This document shows, piece after piece, positions 54,023-63,272 of a stretch of DNA of 64,000 nt. The DNA lies in the NCBI RefSeq assembly GCF_003345295.1, contig NZ_CP031056.1, forward strand, positions 62,001 through 126,000, in the 5' to 3' direction. The stretch's first letter is position 1; each line of letters begins with the position of its first letter. Made by a program: the position numbers and the translations under genes. The notes beneath the pieces are model-generated. The model was not told the DNA's origin and ran no database searches. It saw only the letters and a list, made by a program, of their open reading frames with translations. The stretch comes from Vibrio splendidus (GTDB taxonomy: Bacteria > Pseudomonadota > Gammaproteobacteria > Enterobacterales > Vibrionaceae).

Positions 54023-55111
54023 ATGAACAAGTTATTCGAAACATCAGAACTGAAAGGCCTAGAGCTGCAAAACCGTGTGGTTATGGCACCTATGACACGC
54101 GCTCGTACTAGCCAACCTGGAAACGTGCCAAACGACATGATGGCGACTTATTACCAACAACGAGCAAGTGCAGGGCTCATCATCACTGAAGCCACACAAA
54201 TTTCAGATGACTCCCAAGGTTACTCATTCACACCCGGCGTCTATACCGATGCGCAAATCGAAGGTTGGAAATCAGTAACAACAGCAGCAAAAGAGCAAGG
54301 TGCAGCGATATTCTGCCAACTATGGCATGTAGGCCGAGTATCACACCCTACCTTTCAAAAAGGCGAGTTGCCGATTGCACCTTCTGCACTCGCACCTGTA
54401 GAAACGCAGGTTTGGATCTCTGATGAAAATGGTAACGGCAACATGGTGGATTGCATCCAACCAAGAGAGATGACCCAAGCAGACATCGATCGCGTTGTTC
54501 AAGATTTTGCTCACTCGGCGAAAAAAGCGGTCGAGGCAGGGTTCAACGGAGTGGAAATCCACGGTGGTAATGGCTACCTCATCGATCAATTTCTACGCAC
54601 CAATTCAAACCAACGTACCGACAACTATGGTGGCAGCCGCGAGAACCGACTTCGCTTCCTAATCGAAGTGGTCGATGCTGTGATTGAAGCGATTGGCGCC
54701 GATAAAGTTGGTGTGCGTTTAGCTCCCTTCATCACCTTCAAAGACATGAACTGCCCAGACATCGTGCCAACGATTTTAGAAGCATCAAAGGAACTGCAAG
54801 CGCGTGACATCGCTTATCTGCATCTATCAGAAGCCGACTGGGATGACGCGCCGGTTATTCCTGAAAGCTTCCGCGTAGAACTAAGAGAATTGTTCTCCAA
54901 CACCATCATTGTCGCTGGTAGTTACACACCAGAACGTGCCGAAGAAGTATTGAGTAAAGGCTACGCCGATCTCGTCGCATTTGGTCGCCCATTTGTTGCG
55001 AACCCAGATCTAGTTTCACGCCTACAAAACGGCAACGAACTATCCGATCTTGACGGCGCAACGCTATTCGGCGGTAACGAAAAAGGCTACATCGATTACC
55101 CAGCGTTGTAA
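54023..55111 (+). CDS. Old yellow enzyme family alkene reductase
   Basis: A 362-aa FMN-dependent ene-reductase (NemA/OYE). It has RVVMAPMTRAR, ITEATQIS, QLWHVGRVSH, GFNGVEIHGGNGYLIDQFL (with N-x-R-x-D-x-Y-G-G-S following) and FGRPFVANPDL. It reduces activated C=C bonds and nitro compounds with NAD(P)H. It follows the MFS gene by 84 bases in the LysR-divergent cluster. AGGTAGAG precedes the ATG. Confidence 0.93.
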   Translation: MNKLFETSELKGLELQNRVVMAPMTRARTSQPGNVPNDMMATYYQQRASAGLIITEATQISDDSQGYSFTPGVYTDAQIEGWKSVTTAAKEQGAAIFCQLWHVGRVSHPTFQKGELPIAPSALAPVETQVWISDENGNGNMVDCIQPREMTQADIDRVVQDFAHSAKKAVEAGFNGVEIHGGNGYLIDQFLRTNSNQRTDNYGGSRENRLRFLIEVVDAVIEAIGADKVGVRLAPFITFKDMNCPDIVPTILEASKELQARDIAYLHLSEADWDDAPVIPESFRVELRELFSNTIIVAGSYTPERAEEVLSKGYADLVAFGRPFVANPDLVSRLQNGNELSDLDGATLFGGNEKGYIDYPAL

Positions 55112-55170
55112 TGAATTGGGAAAAACTGGTAGATACTAACTGCTAGAAACATTTCCGACAGGCAAAAGAA

Positions 55171-55196
55171 AGGCTCGCATGACTAGTGCGAGCCTT
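55171..55196. terminator. Hairpin after the ene-reductase
   Basis: A perfect 9-bp stem AGGCTCGCA/TGCGAGCCT with an 8-base loop. The T run is short. Elsewhere in this 307-base convergent gap, 55228-55243 is a 16-base perfect palindrome (TTAATCTTAAGATTAA). Confidence 0.7.
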
Positions 55197-55418
55197 ATGC
55201 AGTTTAGGGGGTAAACCACAATCTAGTTTAATCTTAAGATTAATTATTTAACTTATGAGCCATTATGCACTTGTGCGCATTGATATTCTATTTTTAAATG
55301 ATTCACTGCAATTAATCAATCGATAAAAGTTAGCGTTTGGTCAATTTAAACCACATAAATAACAGTGATTTAGTGAACGGCGTCTAGAAAATCATCATAA
55401 AATCCATAGAAATCAGAT

Positions 55419-56285
55419 TTATAGACTTCTCATTTGCCAATACCCTTCACCATTTGTCGCGAGTTGGCTGTGTAAATAATCAAGCGTATCAGCAACCTGT
55501 CCGGCAATGCCTTGTGGTGGATTGAACAACAGTAAACCACTACCGATCAGGCGATCATCACCCTTAGGATCTCGAAGGCGAAGCTCCGACTTAATCGGAC
55601 TTGGCAGCAAACCATCTTTCACTGCGGTCACACAGTGGTTCAAAATCAGTGAGCTCTTGTCATCCGTGTAGAGCGGGTACCAAATTAGTGCAGATACTTT
55701 CTCCGACTGCTGATATGCCTTAACTAAGGCATCAATCACCGCGAGATATTCTGAATCGGTTTCATAGGGTGGGTCGATAACAATCAGATGATGATTGTCA
55801 TGTTTAGCTACGTCATCAGGTAACGCTTTAAGCCCATCACCTGCGCTAATCGTAAGCTTGCTTGAAATATCTAAGTTACACTGTAACCTCTCGATATTGG
55901 TTTGCAGTAAATCAGCTTCATCTTGCTGAATGTCTGAAAAATAGAAGCTATCTTGGCTGCGACCTTGTTGGTAAGTGATGGCCGCAGAGCCGGGGTACAA
56001 AGAGATAAGTTGATTCGGATTGTAGTATTCCAGTACCGACATAAAAGAAGCGAATGCCGGAGGAAGATAAGCCTTATTGCGCCACAAGTACCCGACCCCT
56101 TCAGCAAACTCACCTGCATGATTACTTGGTGCGGTGGTGAGGTCATAACACCCTGTACCTGAGTGCGTGTCGATAACATTGAGACGTGAATGCTGCTGCA
56201 TTAATGACTGAACAAGTGCACTCAATACTGGATGCTTCAGTGCATCACCATGGTCGCCTACATGACATTGATGTCGATATTCCAT
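55419..56285 (-). CDS. rlmJ: 23S rRNA (adenine-2030-N6)-methyltransferase
   Basis: A 288-aa SAM-dependent enzyme that methylates A2030 of 23S rRNA. The N-terminal MEYRHQCHVGDHGDALKHPV and NVIDTHSGTGCYDL parallel E. coli RlmJ (YRHSFHAGNHADVLKH). The catalytic DPPYE and the GSGLLLFNPP block are present. Length is close to E. coli (280). Single gene. Confidence 0.92.
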   Translation of the reverse strand: MEYRHQCHVGDHGDALKHPVLSALVQSLMQQHSRLNVIDTHSGTGCYDLTTAPSNHAGEFAEGVGYLWRNKAYLPPAFASFMSVLEYYNPNQLISLYPGSAAITYQQGRSQDSFYFSDIQQDEADLLQTNIERLQCNLDISSKLTISAGDGLKALPDDVAKHDNHHLIVIDPPYETDSEYLAVIDALVKAYQQSEKVSALIWYPLYTDDKSSLILNHCVTAVKDGLLPSPIKSELRLRDPKGDDRLIGSGLLLFNPPQGIAGQVADTLDYLHSQLATNGEGYWQMRSL

Positions 56286-56409
56286 TCCCTTGCCTCATTT
56301 CTACTAACGTCATCTAAACATACTTCATATCACACGCAGTTGCCTATTCAATCCATCGTTTTTTGAAATAGCTTCTCCTTTCGCTAACTGTCTGACTCTT
56401 ATAAAAAAT

Positions 56410-56443
56410 AAAGCCCTTCGTTTTATTACAAACGAAGGGCTTT
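56410..56443. terminator. Terminator of the secDF2 operon
   Basis: A perfect 14-bp stem (56410-56423 with 56430-56443) with a 6-base loop. On the minus strand it is followed by a T-rich tract. Confidence 0.9.
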
Positions 56444-56486
56444 ACTGACGTTACTTGCTAACTTGTACTGCTAGAGCATAGACAAC

Positions 56487-57425
56487 CTAAGGGTACTCTC
56501 CCTCAACTTCTACTGGCGCTTTCACTTGGTAGTGGCAAGGTTGTAGACCAAGTAGCTTAGGCAGTGTGATGCCGACAGACACTGAAGACCACGTACCGCT
56601 GACAATGCCGACAACGAGTGCAATAGCGAAACCTTGCAGCGCAGCGCCACCCAGTAGCCAAAGCGCTGATACGGTGATTAGCGTTGTACCTGAAGTCACC
56701 ATGGTGCGTGAGAAGGTCGCTTTAACCGATTCGTTAAGCAGGTTATCAGTATCACCGTTTGGATTGCCGCGCAGCATTTCGCGTACACGGTCGGCGATGA
56801 TGATCGAGTCATTCAATGAGTAACCGAGAATCGCTAGCACGGCCGCCAATACGGTCAGGTTGAACTCAAACTGAGTAAAAGCGAACAGACCCAAGATAAG
56901 CGTCACGTCATAGATGATCGCGGCAAGCGCACCCAGAGCCAAACGCCACTCAAATCGTACACTCAGGTACAGCATTATCATTAGGAAACACACCAATACC
57001 GCCAAGCCACCTTGGTCAACCATGTCTTGGCCTACTTGAGGGCCAACCACGCTGCTGTTGAGTACTTTTACTTGGTCGCTAACCGTTGTCAAAGCATCCA
57101 CTAAGTTTGGCTGTGGAGTATCTGTCAGTTGGCTGTAACGAATCGTCCAACGATCCTGCTCTGCCATACCAACCACTTGAACGTCTTGTTGGAAAGCGGT
57201 ATCGAGTTTTGTTTTTAACGCGTCTTTTGTCACTTGTTCAGAGAGTTGCACCTCGGCAACTACACCGCCTGTAAAGTCCAACCCCCAGTTAAAACCTTTC
57301 ACTGCCACCAGCATCACAGAGCTCATGAACAGCACAATAGAAATCACAGACATCACCTTACGAAGGCGAGTCATATTGCTATTTGAAAAATAGCGGTCTG
57401 AAATAGTCATTTTTGAAGTACTCAT
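56487..57425 (-). CDS. secF: SecF paralogue (SecF2)
   Basis: A 312-aa inner-membrane SecDF subunit. Six transmembrane helices are present, with the family motifs GLDFTGGVVAEVQL, YLSVRFEWRLALGALAAIIY and SLNDSIIIADRVRE. It forms with SecD a cation-driven motor that pulls exported proteins out of the translocon. It starts two bases after the secD stop. Vibrios carry two secDF sets; this one follows a VemP-like gene, marking it as SecDF2. Confidence 0.93.
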   Translation of the reverse strand: MSTSKMTISDRYFSNSNMTRLRKVMSVISIVLFMSSVMLVAVKGFNWGLDFTGGVVAEVQLSEQVTKDALKTKLDTAFQQDVQVVGMAEQDRWTIRYSQLTDTPQPNLVDALTTVSDQVKVLNSSVVGPQVGQDMVDQGGLAVLVCFLMIMLYLSVRFEWRLALGALAAIIYDVTLILGLFAFTQFEFNLTVLAAVLAILGYSLNDSIIIADRVREMLRGNPNGDTDNLLNESVKATFSRTMVTSGTTLITVSALWLLGGAALQGFAIALVVGIVSGTWSSVSVGITLPKLLGLQPCHYQVKAPVEVEGEYP

Positions 57426-57427
57426 GC

Positions 57428-59227
57428 TTAAATCCTTACATCGTGGCGTTGGTCACGCCCCCAAACCAAATTGATGATCGCTCGTGAAGCAAAAATGCCC
57501 GTAAACATACTGGTTAGAAGACCTAAGCCCAGTGTCAGAGCGAAGCCCTGAATCGGTCCATTACCAATGGTGTATAGGGCTACAGCAACAATCATGGTGG
57601 TGACGTTGGCATCGAAAATAGAAGAGAACGCACTGTCAAAGCCACGATCGATAGAACTCGCAAAGCTGCGTCCTTCTTTCATCTTGTCTCGAATACGCTC
57701 GAAGATGAGCACGTTGGTATCCACCGCCATACCAACGGTCAGTACCAAGCCCGCAATGCCCGGCAGGGTTAATACCGCACCTGGTAGCAAGGCAATCAAG
57801 CCAAACAATGTGGTCATGTTCACCACCAATGCACAGTTCGCGACCCAACCTAAGCGGCGATACCATAGCGCCATAAACGTCAGAGTAAGACCAAGGCCAA
57901 GCGCCAGAGCAGCAAAGCCGTTGGTTACGTTTTCTGCACCCAGAGATGGGCCAATAGTACGTTCTTCAATGATGGTAACGGGCGCGGTTAATGAACCCGC
58001 ACGAAGGAGTAGAGCCAACTCTTGTGCTTCACCTAGCGTGCCAGCACCTGTAATACGGAAACGGCTACCCAACTGAGATTGGATGTTCGCAACGCTGATC
58101 ACTTCACTGGTTTTCTCGCTGTTACCGGCTCTGTCGCGGCTGTATTCACTGTAAACAGTCGCCATTGGCTTACCGATGTTATGGCGAGAAAACTCAGACA
58201 TTTTCTTGCCGCCAGAAGAATCCAGTGTGATGTTGACTTCTGCGCTGCCCATCTCACCAATGCCACTACGAGCATCGATAATATGTTCGCCACTCAACAC
58301 AGCCTTGCGGTCGACTACCACGCGGTTGCCGTCTGTGTCCTTCAGCGTTTGAGTGCTGCGCGTTGGGTTGTCGTACACAGAATAGAAAGCAAGTGATGCG
58401 GTTGCACCAATCACATCTTTCGCTGCTGCAGGGTCTTGTACGCCCGGCAGTTCAATACGAATACGGCTTTCACCTTGGCGTTGAATTGATGCTTCTGTGA
58501 TGCCTAGCTCTTCAATACGGCTGCGCATGATTTGCAGGTTTTGTTGAACCGTTAGGTTACGTAGCGTTCTTTGCTCTTCTTCAGATTGGGTTAACGTTAG
58601 CGATTTATCTGAACGATCACGTTGCCATTGTGGGAACTCTTCACGAATCAGCTTTTGCGCTTGTTCAAAATCAGCATCAGTGCGGAAATTAAACTTAACT
58701 TGGTTATTCACCACTTCACCACGGGCATAACGCACTTCGCTTGTGATCTCGTCGACCACCGCTTGAGCTTGCGCGTGATAAACCGGTGCCATATCCACTT
58801 CTAGCAAGAACTGCACGCCACCGCGTAAATCAAGACCTAGTTGAATCGGCGCAAAACCCATATCAGTTAGCCATTTAGGTGCAGCTGGCTCCATCGCTAG
58901 AGCAACGGTTGCGCTGTCTAGTAGGCGCTCATTAAGTACTTCTTTAGCTTTCGCTTGCTGCTCTGCATCTTCTAAAATCACAACTAAGCGTTTGTCTTTT
59001 TGAAAGGCTGATGTCGCTTGGATGCCTTCGCTCGCGAGATATTGAGTAATTTGAGTGGCGTCGATCGTCTGTTCAGAACGGTTGCTAATTTGAACCGAGG
59101 CGTTCTCGCCATACCAAGAAGGTAAAGCACTCAGAACCATAACGATGATAGTGGCGATAAGCACCACGTATTTCCACTTTGAGTAGTGGTTGATTTGTTT
59201 TCTTGGAATGCGTTTTTTCACAGTCAA
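57428..59227 (-). CDS. secD: SecD paralogue (SecD2)
   Basis: A 599-aa protein with the large periplasmic P1 domain and six helices. LGLDLRGGVQFLLEVDMAP is the D1 motif, and LTLPGIAGLVLTVGMAVDTN, then VLIFERIRD, is the D4-type motif. It uses TTG at 59227, five bases after AAGAGA; a GTG two codons later (59221) is an alternative. The ribosome site lies in a stretch AAGAAGAGATCT that can pair with the end of the upstream vemP frame, consistent with VemP control. Upstream gap 59228-59499: no gene. Confidence 0.93.
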   Translation of the reverse strand: MTVKKRIPRKQINHYSKWKYVVLIATIIVMVLSALPSWYGENASVQISNRSEQTIDATQITQYLASEGIQATSAFQKDKRLVVILEDAEQQAKAKEVLNERLLDSATVALAMEPAAPKWLTDMGFAPIQLGLDLRGGVQFLLEVDMAPVYHAQAQAVVDEITSEVRYARGEVVNNQVKFNFRTDADFEQAQKLIREEFPQWQRDRSDKSLTLTQSEEEQRTLRNLTVQQNLQIMRSRIEELGITEASIQRQGESRIRIELPGVQDPAAAKDVIGATASLAFYSVYDNPTRSTQTLKDTDGNRVVVDRKAVLSGEHIIDARSGIGEMGSAEVNITLDSSGGKKMSEFSRHNIGKPMATVYSEYSRDRAGNSEKTSEVISVANIQSQLGSRFRITGAGTLGEAQELALLLRAGSLTAPVTIIEERTIGPSLGAENVTNGFAALALGLGLTLTFMALWYRRLGWVANCALVVNMTTLFGLIALLPGAVLTLPGIAGLVLTVGMAVDTNVLIFERIRDKMKEGRSFASSIDRGFDSAFSSIFDANVTTMIVAVALYTIGNGPIQGFALTLGLGLLTSMFTGIFASRAIINLVWGRDQRHDVRI

Positions 59228-59499
59228 GATCTCTTCTTTTTACCAATCACCGTAAACACGTGCTCAAAAATAGCGCCAGGAAAAAGCAGTGATCGAGCAT
59301 TTTAACCAGCGAGGGTGACCAGTTATTTACTGCGATTGGTATAACTAATGTTTTGCGAACACGATCGATAGCTGAAACCAGAACAAGCTGATTGGACGGT
59401 AGTGATGCTAAAGCTGATGTCGCTATGTTTGTCTTGGTTAATTGGCGAGTTCAACGGGCGCGAGGCGACCATCAATACGACCAATTTAGGGTCAAACGA

Positions 59500-60006
59500 T
59501 TAGCTAAGAAGTTCTCGGAAATGCGAGTATTGGATGTTGCCCTCTTTCCACCCCGAAAGCCGGGAGGACGGAGAACTCACAATGCTGGTCCAATGCTGCT
59601 TAGTATCCAACATCGGCGTGTTGAAGAGCAGAGAAGCCAGTAGTGATGGGGGAGAGAAATCGATCAGTAGATGATAAGCAGGCTCAAGGTCGGCCACGCT
59701 TTCTTGCTCGTTGCTGAGCATACGTCTAAAGGTTACCGCTTGGAGACTCGATTCAGTGTCGTGATAATTGGAACTATCACCTAAAGACACAGTGTCAAAC
59801 TGAACCTGGTCGCATTCCATGTAGCTCGACGGGTTATCCGCAACAGCTTGTTTACAAAGATTATTCTGCGAAGGCTGCTCTTGAGCGGATTGGATTTGGA
59901 ATGGCTTAGAAGGGAACGAATAGCCGTTAGAATTCACTAAGCCAAAGCTCAGTAAAAACAACATTAAGACTAATCGGGTACCTAATTTAAGCAATCTAAT
60001 ATCCAA
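59500..60006 (-). CDS. vemP: VemP-like secretion-monitor arrest peptide
   Basis: A 168-aa leader protein with a signal-like N-terminus (LLKLGTRLVLMLFLLSFGLV). The C-terminal segment RLSGWKEGNIQYS (residues 149-161) closely resembles the arrest region of V. alginolyticus VemP (RISGWKET..., from memory; 159 aa). VemP stalls its own translation when export is slow, which unfolds a downstream stem and allows translation of secD2. Position 272 bases before secD2 and size both fit. Start TTG at 60006 is assumed; MLFLL at residue 15 is the first Met. Confidence 0.85.
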   Translation of the reverse strand: MDIRLLKLGTRLVLMLFLLSFGLVNSNGYSFPSKPFQIQSAQEQPSQNNLCKQAVADNPSSYMECDQVQFDTVSLGDSSNYHDTESSLQAVTFRRMLSNEQESVADLEPAYHLLIDFSPPSLLASLLFNTPMLDTKQHWTSIVSSPSSRLSGWKEGNIQYSHFRELLS

Positions 60007-60187
60007 ACAACATTCTCGTAGATCGCCAATCTACAATACAAATGAAATGCTGTCTTGATTTAAAACATTTTTTTAGAAAATGATACGAAGCAACCGATTA
60101 AGCACCCTCGCATTTAGAATTACATGCCTTTAAATACGGCCAACAACACGTAATACATTGACGTTATGAATAATGTAAAAAAACAAA

Positions 60188-60214
60188 AAAGCCAAGCAGT
60201 GTGCGCTTGGCTTT
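60188..60214 (-). terminator. Terminator of the M16 peptidase gene
   Basis: A perfect ten-base stem (60188-60197 with 60205-60214); minus-strand product ends in a long T run. Confidence 0.88.
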
Positions 60215-60232
60215 CAGTTGTCTCTTTCTGTT

Positions 60233-60267
60233 GGCTTTAGGCTTTAGGCTTTAGGCTTTAGGCTTTA
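60233..60267 (-). repeat. Tandem heptamer (TAAAGCC) x5 across the stop codon
   Basis: Five perfect copies of GGCTTTA on the plus strand (TAAAGCC on the minus) run from within the last codons of the M16 gene into its 3' untranslated part. The first copy supplies the TAA stop; with a 7-base unit, TAA recurs in varying frames. Confidence 0.95.
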
Positions 60268-63032
60268 GGACGCATGATGTTCTTAACCTTACGGCTATTT
60301 TCACCAAAGATACTTTGCACTAGCGCATTCATCTCTTCTACAGAGACCGATCTCGCCACTCGTTCTACTTGAGACAACGCTTCGATGTCGTAGCCATGAA
60401 GTAAATAACGAGACAGATACCACGCTTGGTCGATAGAGCTCATCTCGAGAGGCGTGAAGTCAGCTTCAAACTGTTTCACTACCGCTCGCATTTCCTCTTC
60501 AGAGACACCTTGTAGAAGGTCTGCAATCACCTTATCGATCGCCACTTCCACTTTATCAACGTTCTCAGGCGCTATCATCGCACCAATAACCCACTCATGA
60601 CTCAGCTCTCTATCTGCAGACGCCGAATATGCATAAGGTGAGTAATCTAAACTCAACTCTTCACGAATATAAGCATCTAAGCGAGTCGCCAGCAGTCGTT
60701 CTAGCAAGCTTTCCGTGAAGATATCTTTTGCCGTTACGCCTTGGTCGGTTTCGGTTGCAGGTTCAGAGATGACTCGTAAGACGTACTCTGCGCTATTCAC
60801 ATTGTTGATGGCTAAATCAATGCGTGATTCAGATGGCTGCTTGTAAGCCACCTTAAAGTCAGGAACCTCGGCTTTTTCTAATGGAATCGAAGCCAAGTAT
60901 TGCTCAACCAAAGGCTTTAATTCACTTGGGTCGATATCACCCACGATCACCAATTGGTTATGTCTCATTTGACCAAACAGCTGCTGGTGAAGATTAGCGA
61001 TGTCTTCCACAGAAACCGCTTCAACACGTTCTTTATCAACAAAGAGGTGGCCACTGTCCTGACCATAGATGTTCTGGTTTCTTGCGCGTTCAAACTGACC
61101 AACAGGGCTGCTCAAGAAAGATTCTTGACCTTGTACAAACTCCTGCTTCACCGCCTCTAACTGCTCGGGAACAATTTTAGGCGCAGTGATGAAGGTATAA
61201 AGCGCAGCAAACGTGTCTTCAAGCCCATCTTTGTTAATATTAAATTCAATACCATGACGAGTATTACCAATGAAGGAATCGGCGCGAATATTTTCACGAT
61301 CAAAGTACGCTAAAAGCTCAGAGCCCGTAAACTCACCGGCACCGCTTCGAGCGAAGGTAGGTAACGCAACCTCAACCGCTGGGTACAAGCTCGGATCCAA
61401 AGCGGCTTTTCCGCCGAGGCTCATGTACATTACACCGATATCATCACCTGCCACATAATCACGCAGGTACCACATATCGATACCATTACTTAACGTCCAC
61501 TTTTGGATGTATGGGTCTACGGACATTTGTTCAGCAAGTACAACCTCGCCTTGCGAGCTAGGTATAGCAAAGGCACTGGCTGTTCCAATCGCAAGCGGCG
61601 GAACTCCCGCCTCGCTATACGCGGCTTTTAAACTATCTAGAGAGTTGATGACCGCTGTTCTGTCTTCGGAATCATCCATCCCAATAACAATAAAGTAATC
61701 ATCAGAAAGTAGATTCTTGATGTTGTCGTTAATCACTTCAAGGCTCAAGTTATCAATGAAGGCTTCCAAGCTGACTTGATAGTCTTTCTGTGATTGGACA
61801 ATTCGATCAGTGACTAACGCACTCACTTTGTAGTTCGCGTGTTCAACGCTGTCCATTTTATCCCAGTCATGCTCAATGTTATCCAGCAAGTCTTGGTAGT
61901 AGTGCAGTTCGCCAGCAATATCCGTTTCCGAAACACCAAAATCACGCAGTGATGCCAATGTAGAAAGCAGATCTTTTTGGATAACTTCGCGGCCTCCAGT
62001 CGGAAACCCAACACTTATTGACGAATAGTACAGAGAACCCATTCGATAGCTATCAGACGCTATCCATTGAGTCGGCAGCGCGGCATCATTGAACACCGCT
62101 TCTAATCGCTGTCGAATCAATTGTTGAGAGGTTTCATCTAACCTGCGTTGGTTCTGCTGAGCATGATTTTCAACTCTATTTAAACCTCGGTTAAACGTCA
62201 GAGTGATGCTTGGCGCTTCTCTTCCTGCGTACTCAACATAATCATCTTCATTGAATGACGTCACTTTCTGTTTCTCTGGTCTCGGCGTGTCGCCACGCTC
62301 CCAGCTAGAAAACTTTTCTTCAATGAGTGGAATCACGGTTTTGATGTCCACATCACCTGAAACGACCAGCTCAACTATTTGAGGTTGATACCAAGTCTGA
62401 TAAAAGTTGGTGATGCCTTGAGGAGTGGCATTCACAATCGACGGTTTAGTCCCTAGTGCATCTTGCGATTCGTACGGGCCGCCTTCAATGAAGTGATCAT
62501 AAAATATCTCTCCGAATGACTTATCATCGAGGCGAGCCATACGGAACTCACCAAGAACAACGCCTTTTTCTTTTTCTACTTCTGAACTTGATAGATCCAG
62601 GCCATCACCAATGTCACGCATCCACGTCAAAGCAGACTGCAATTGGATGTTATCTGGCAAATCTAACTGGTAGACCGTCTCTTCATAAGAGGTGTAGGCA
62701 TTAATATCTGCACCAAAGCTAGCGCCTGCATCTTCGAATAAACGAATCACATCATTTTGAGAGAAATTCTTACTGCCATTGAATGCCATGTGTTCCAAGA
62801 AGTGCGCGTAGCCTTCTTGCTGAACAGTCTCTTGAATTGAGCCCGCATGCACAACTAAACGAACAGATGCGGATTCTTCATGATCTGGATAAACATGGTA
62901 GGTAAGGCCATTTTCTAGCTGGCCTGATGTCCATGCCGGATCCGGCTGGATTGGAGTTTCGGTAGTTTTTGATGTTGAGCTACAGCCAACTAAGGTGAAG
63001 CATACTGCCGCCGCTAAATAATATGTTTTCAT
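60258..63032 (-). CDS. M16 family (insulinase-type) lipoprotein peptidase
   Basis: A 924-aa zinc peptidase with lipobox LVGC, Cys17. The inverted zinc motif HFLEH (in GYAHFLEHMAFNGSKNF) is present, with the distal Glu in EKEKGVVLGEF. Four repeat-like M16 domains are expected: the active one in residues about 40-190, and inactive ones after. It is anchored in the envelope. Substrates are not known; pitrilysin-type homologues cut small peptides. Its last codons lie in a five-copy heptamer repeat. Confidence 0.92.
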   Translation of the reverse strand: MKTYYLAAAVCFTLVGCSSTSKTTETPIQPDPAWTSGQLENGLTYHVYPDHEESASVRLVVHAGSIQETVQQEGYAHFLEHMAFNGSKNFSQNDVIRLFEDAGASFGADINAYTSYEETVYQLDLPDNIQLQSALTWMRDIGDGLDLSSSEVEKEKGVVLGEFRMARLDDKSFGEIFYDHFIEGGPYESQDALGTKPSIVNATPQGITNFYQTWYQPQIVELVVSGDVDIKTVIPLIEEKFSSWERGDTPRPEKQKVTSFNEDDYVEYAGREAPSITLTFNRGLNRVENHAQQNQRRLDETSQQLIRQRLEAVFNDAALPTQWIASDSYRMGSLYYSSISVGFPTGGREVIQKDLLSTLASLRDFGVSETDIAGELHYYQDLLDNIEHDWDKMDSVEHANYKVSALVTDRIVQSQKDYQVSLEAFIDNLSLEVINDNIKNLLSDDYFIVIGMDDSEDRTAVINSLDSLKAAYSEAGVPPLAIGTASAFAIPSSQGEVVLAEQMSVDPYIQKWTLSNGIDMWYLRDYVAGDDIGVMYMSLGGKAALDPSLYPAVEVALPTFARSGAGEFTGSELLAYFDRENIRADSFIGNTRHGIEFNINKDGLEDTFAALYTFITAPKIVPEQLEAVKQEFVQGQESFLSSPVGQFERARNQNIYGQDSGHLFVDKERVEAVSVEDIANLHQQLFGQMRHNQLVIVGDIDPSELKPLVEQYLASIPLEKAEVPDFKVAYKQPSESRIDLAINNVNSAEYVLRVISEPATETDQGVTAKDIFTESLLERLLATRLDAYIREELSLDYSPYAYSASADRELSHEWVIGAMIAPENVDKVEVAIDKVIADLLQGVSEEEMRAVVKQFEADFTPLEMSSIDQAWYLSRYLLHGYDIEALSQVERVARSVSVEEMNALVQSIFGENSRKVKNIMRPKA

Positions 63033-63272
63033 AACAACCTCTTAATGTCATTCATCGACAATATACAGATTGAGTTAACGATTATTATTTAATATTGAAC
63101 CGGATGAGTATCTTTGTGATCTGGATCTTTATTTTATAAATTGCTATACGTTGTGTAAGACCCACTGTACTCGTTTAAAGCAGCGTTTTGATAAGAGCCT
63201 AAAACATCCATTTAAACTCGCTTACTCCACATACTTTTAAAATCAATGGCTACATCCCCTTAAGCTCGTTCT

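Noticed and set aside
57567..58396. Long plus-strand ORFs opposite secD
   Set aside because: Open only because of secD codon bias; no domains.
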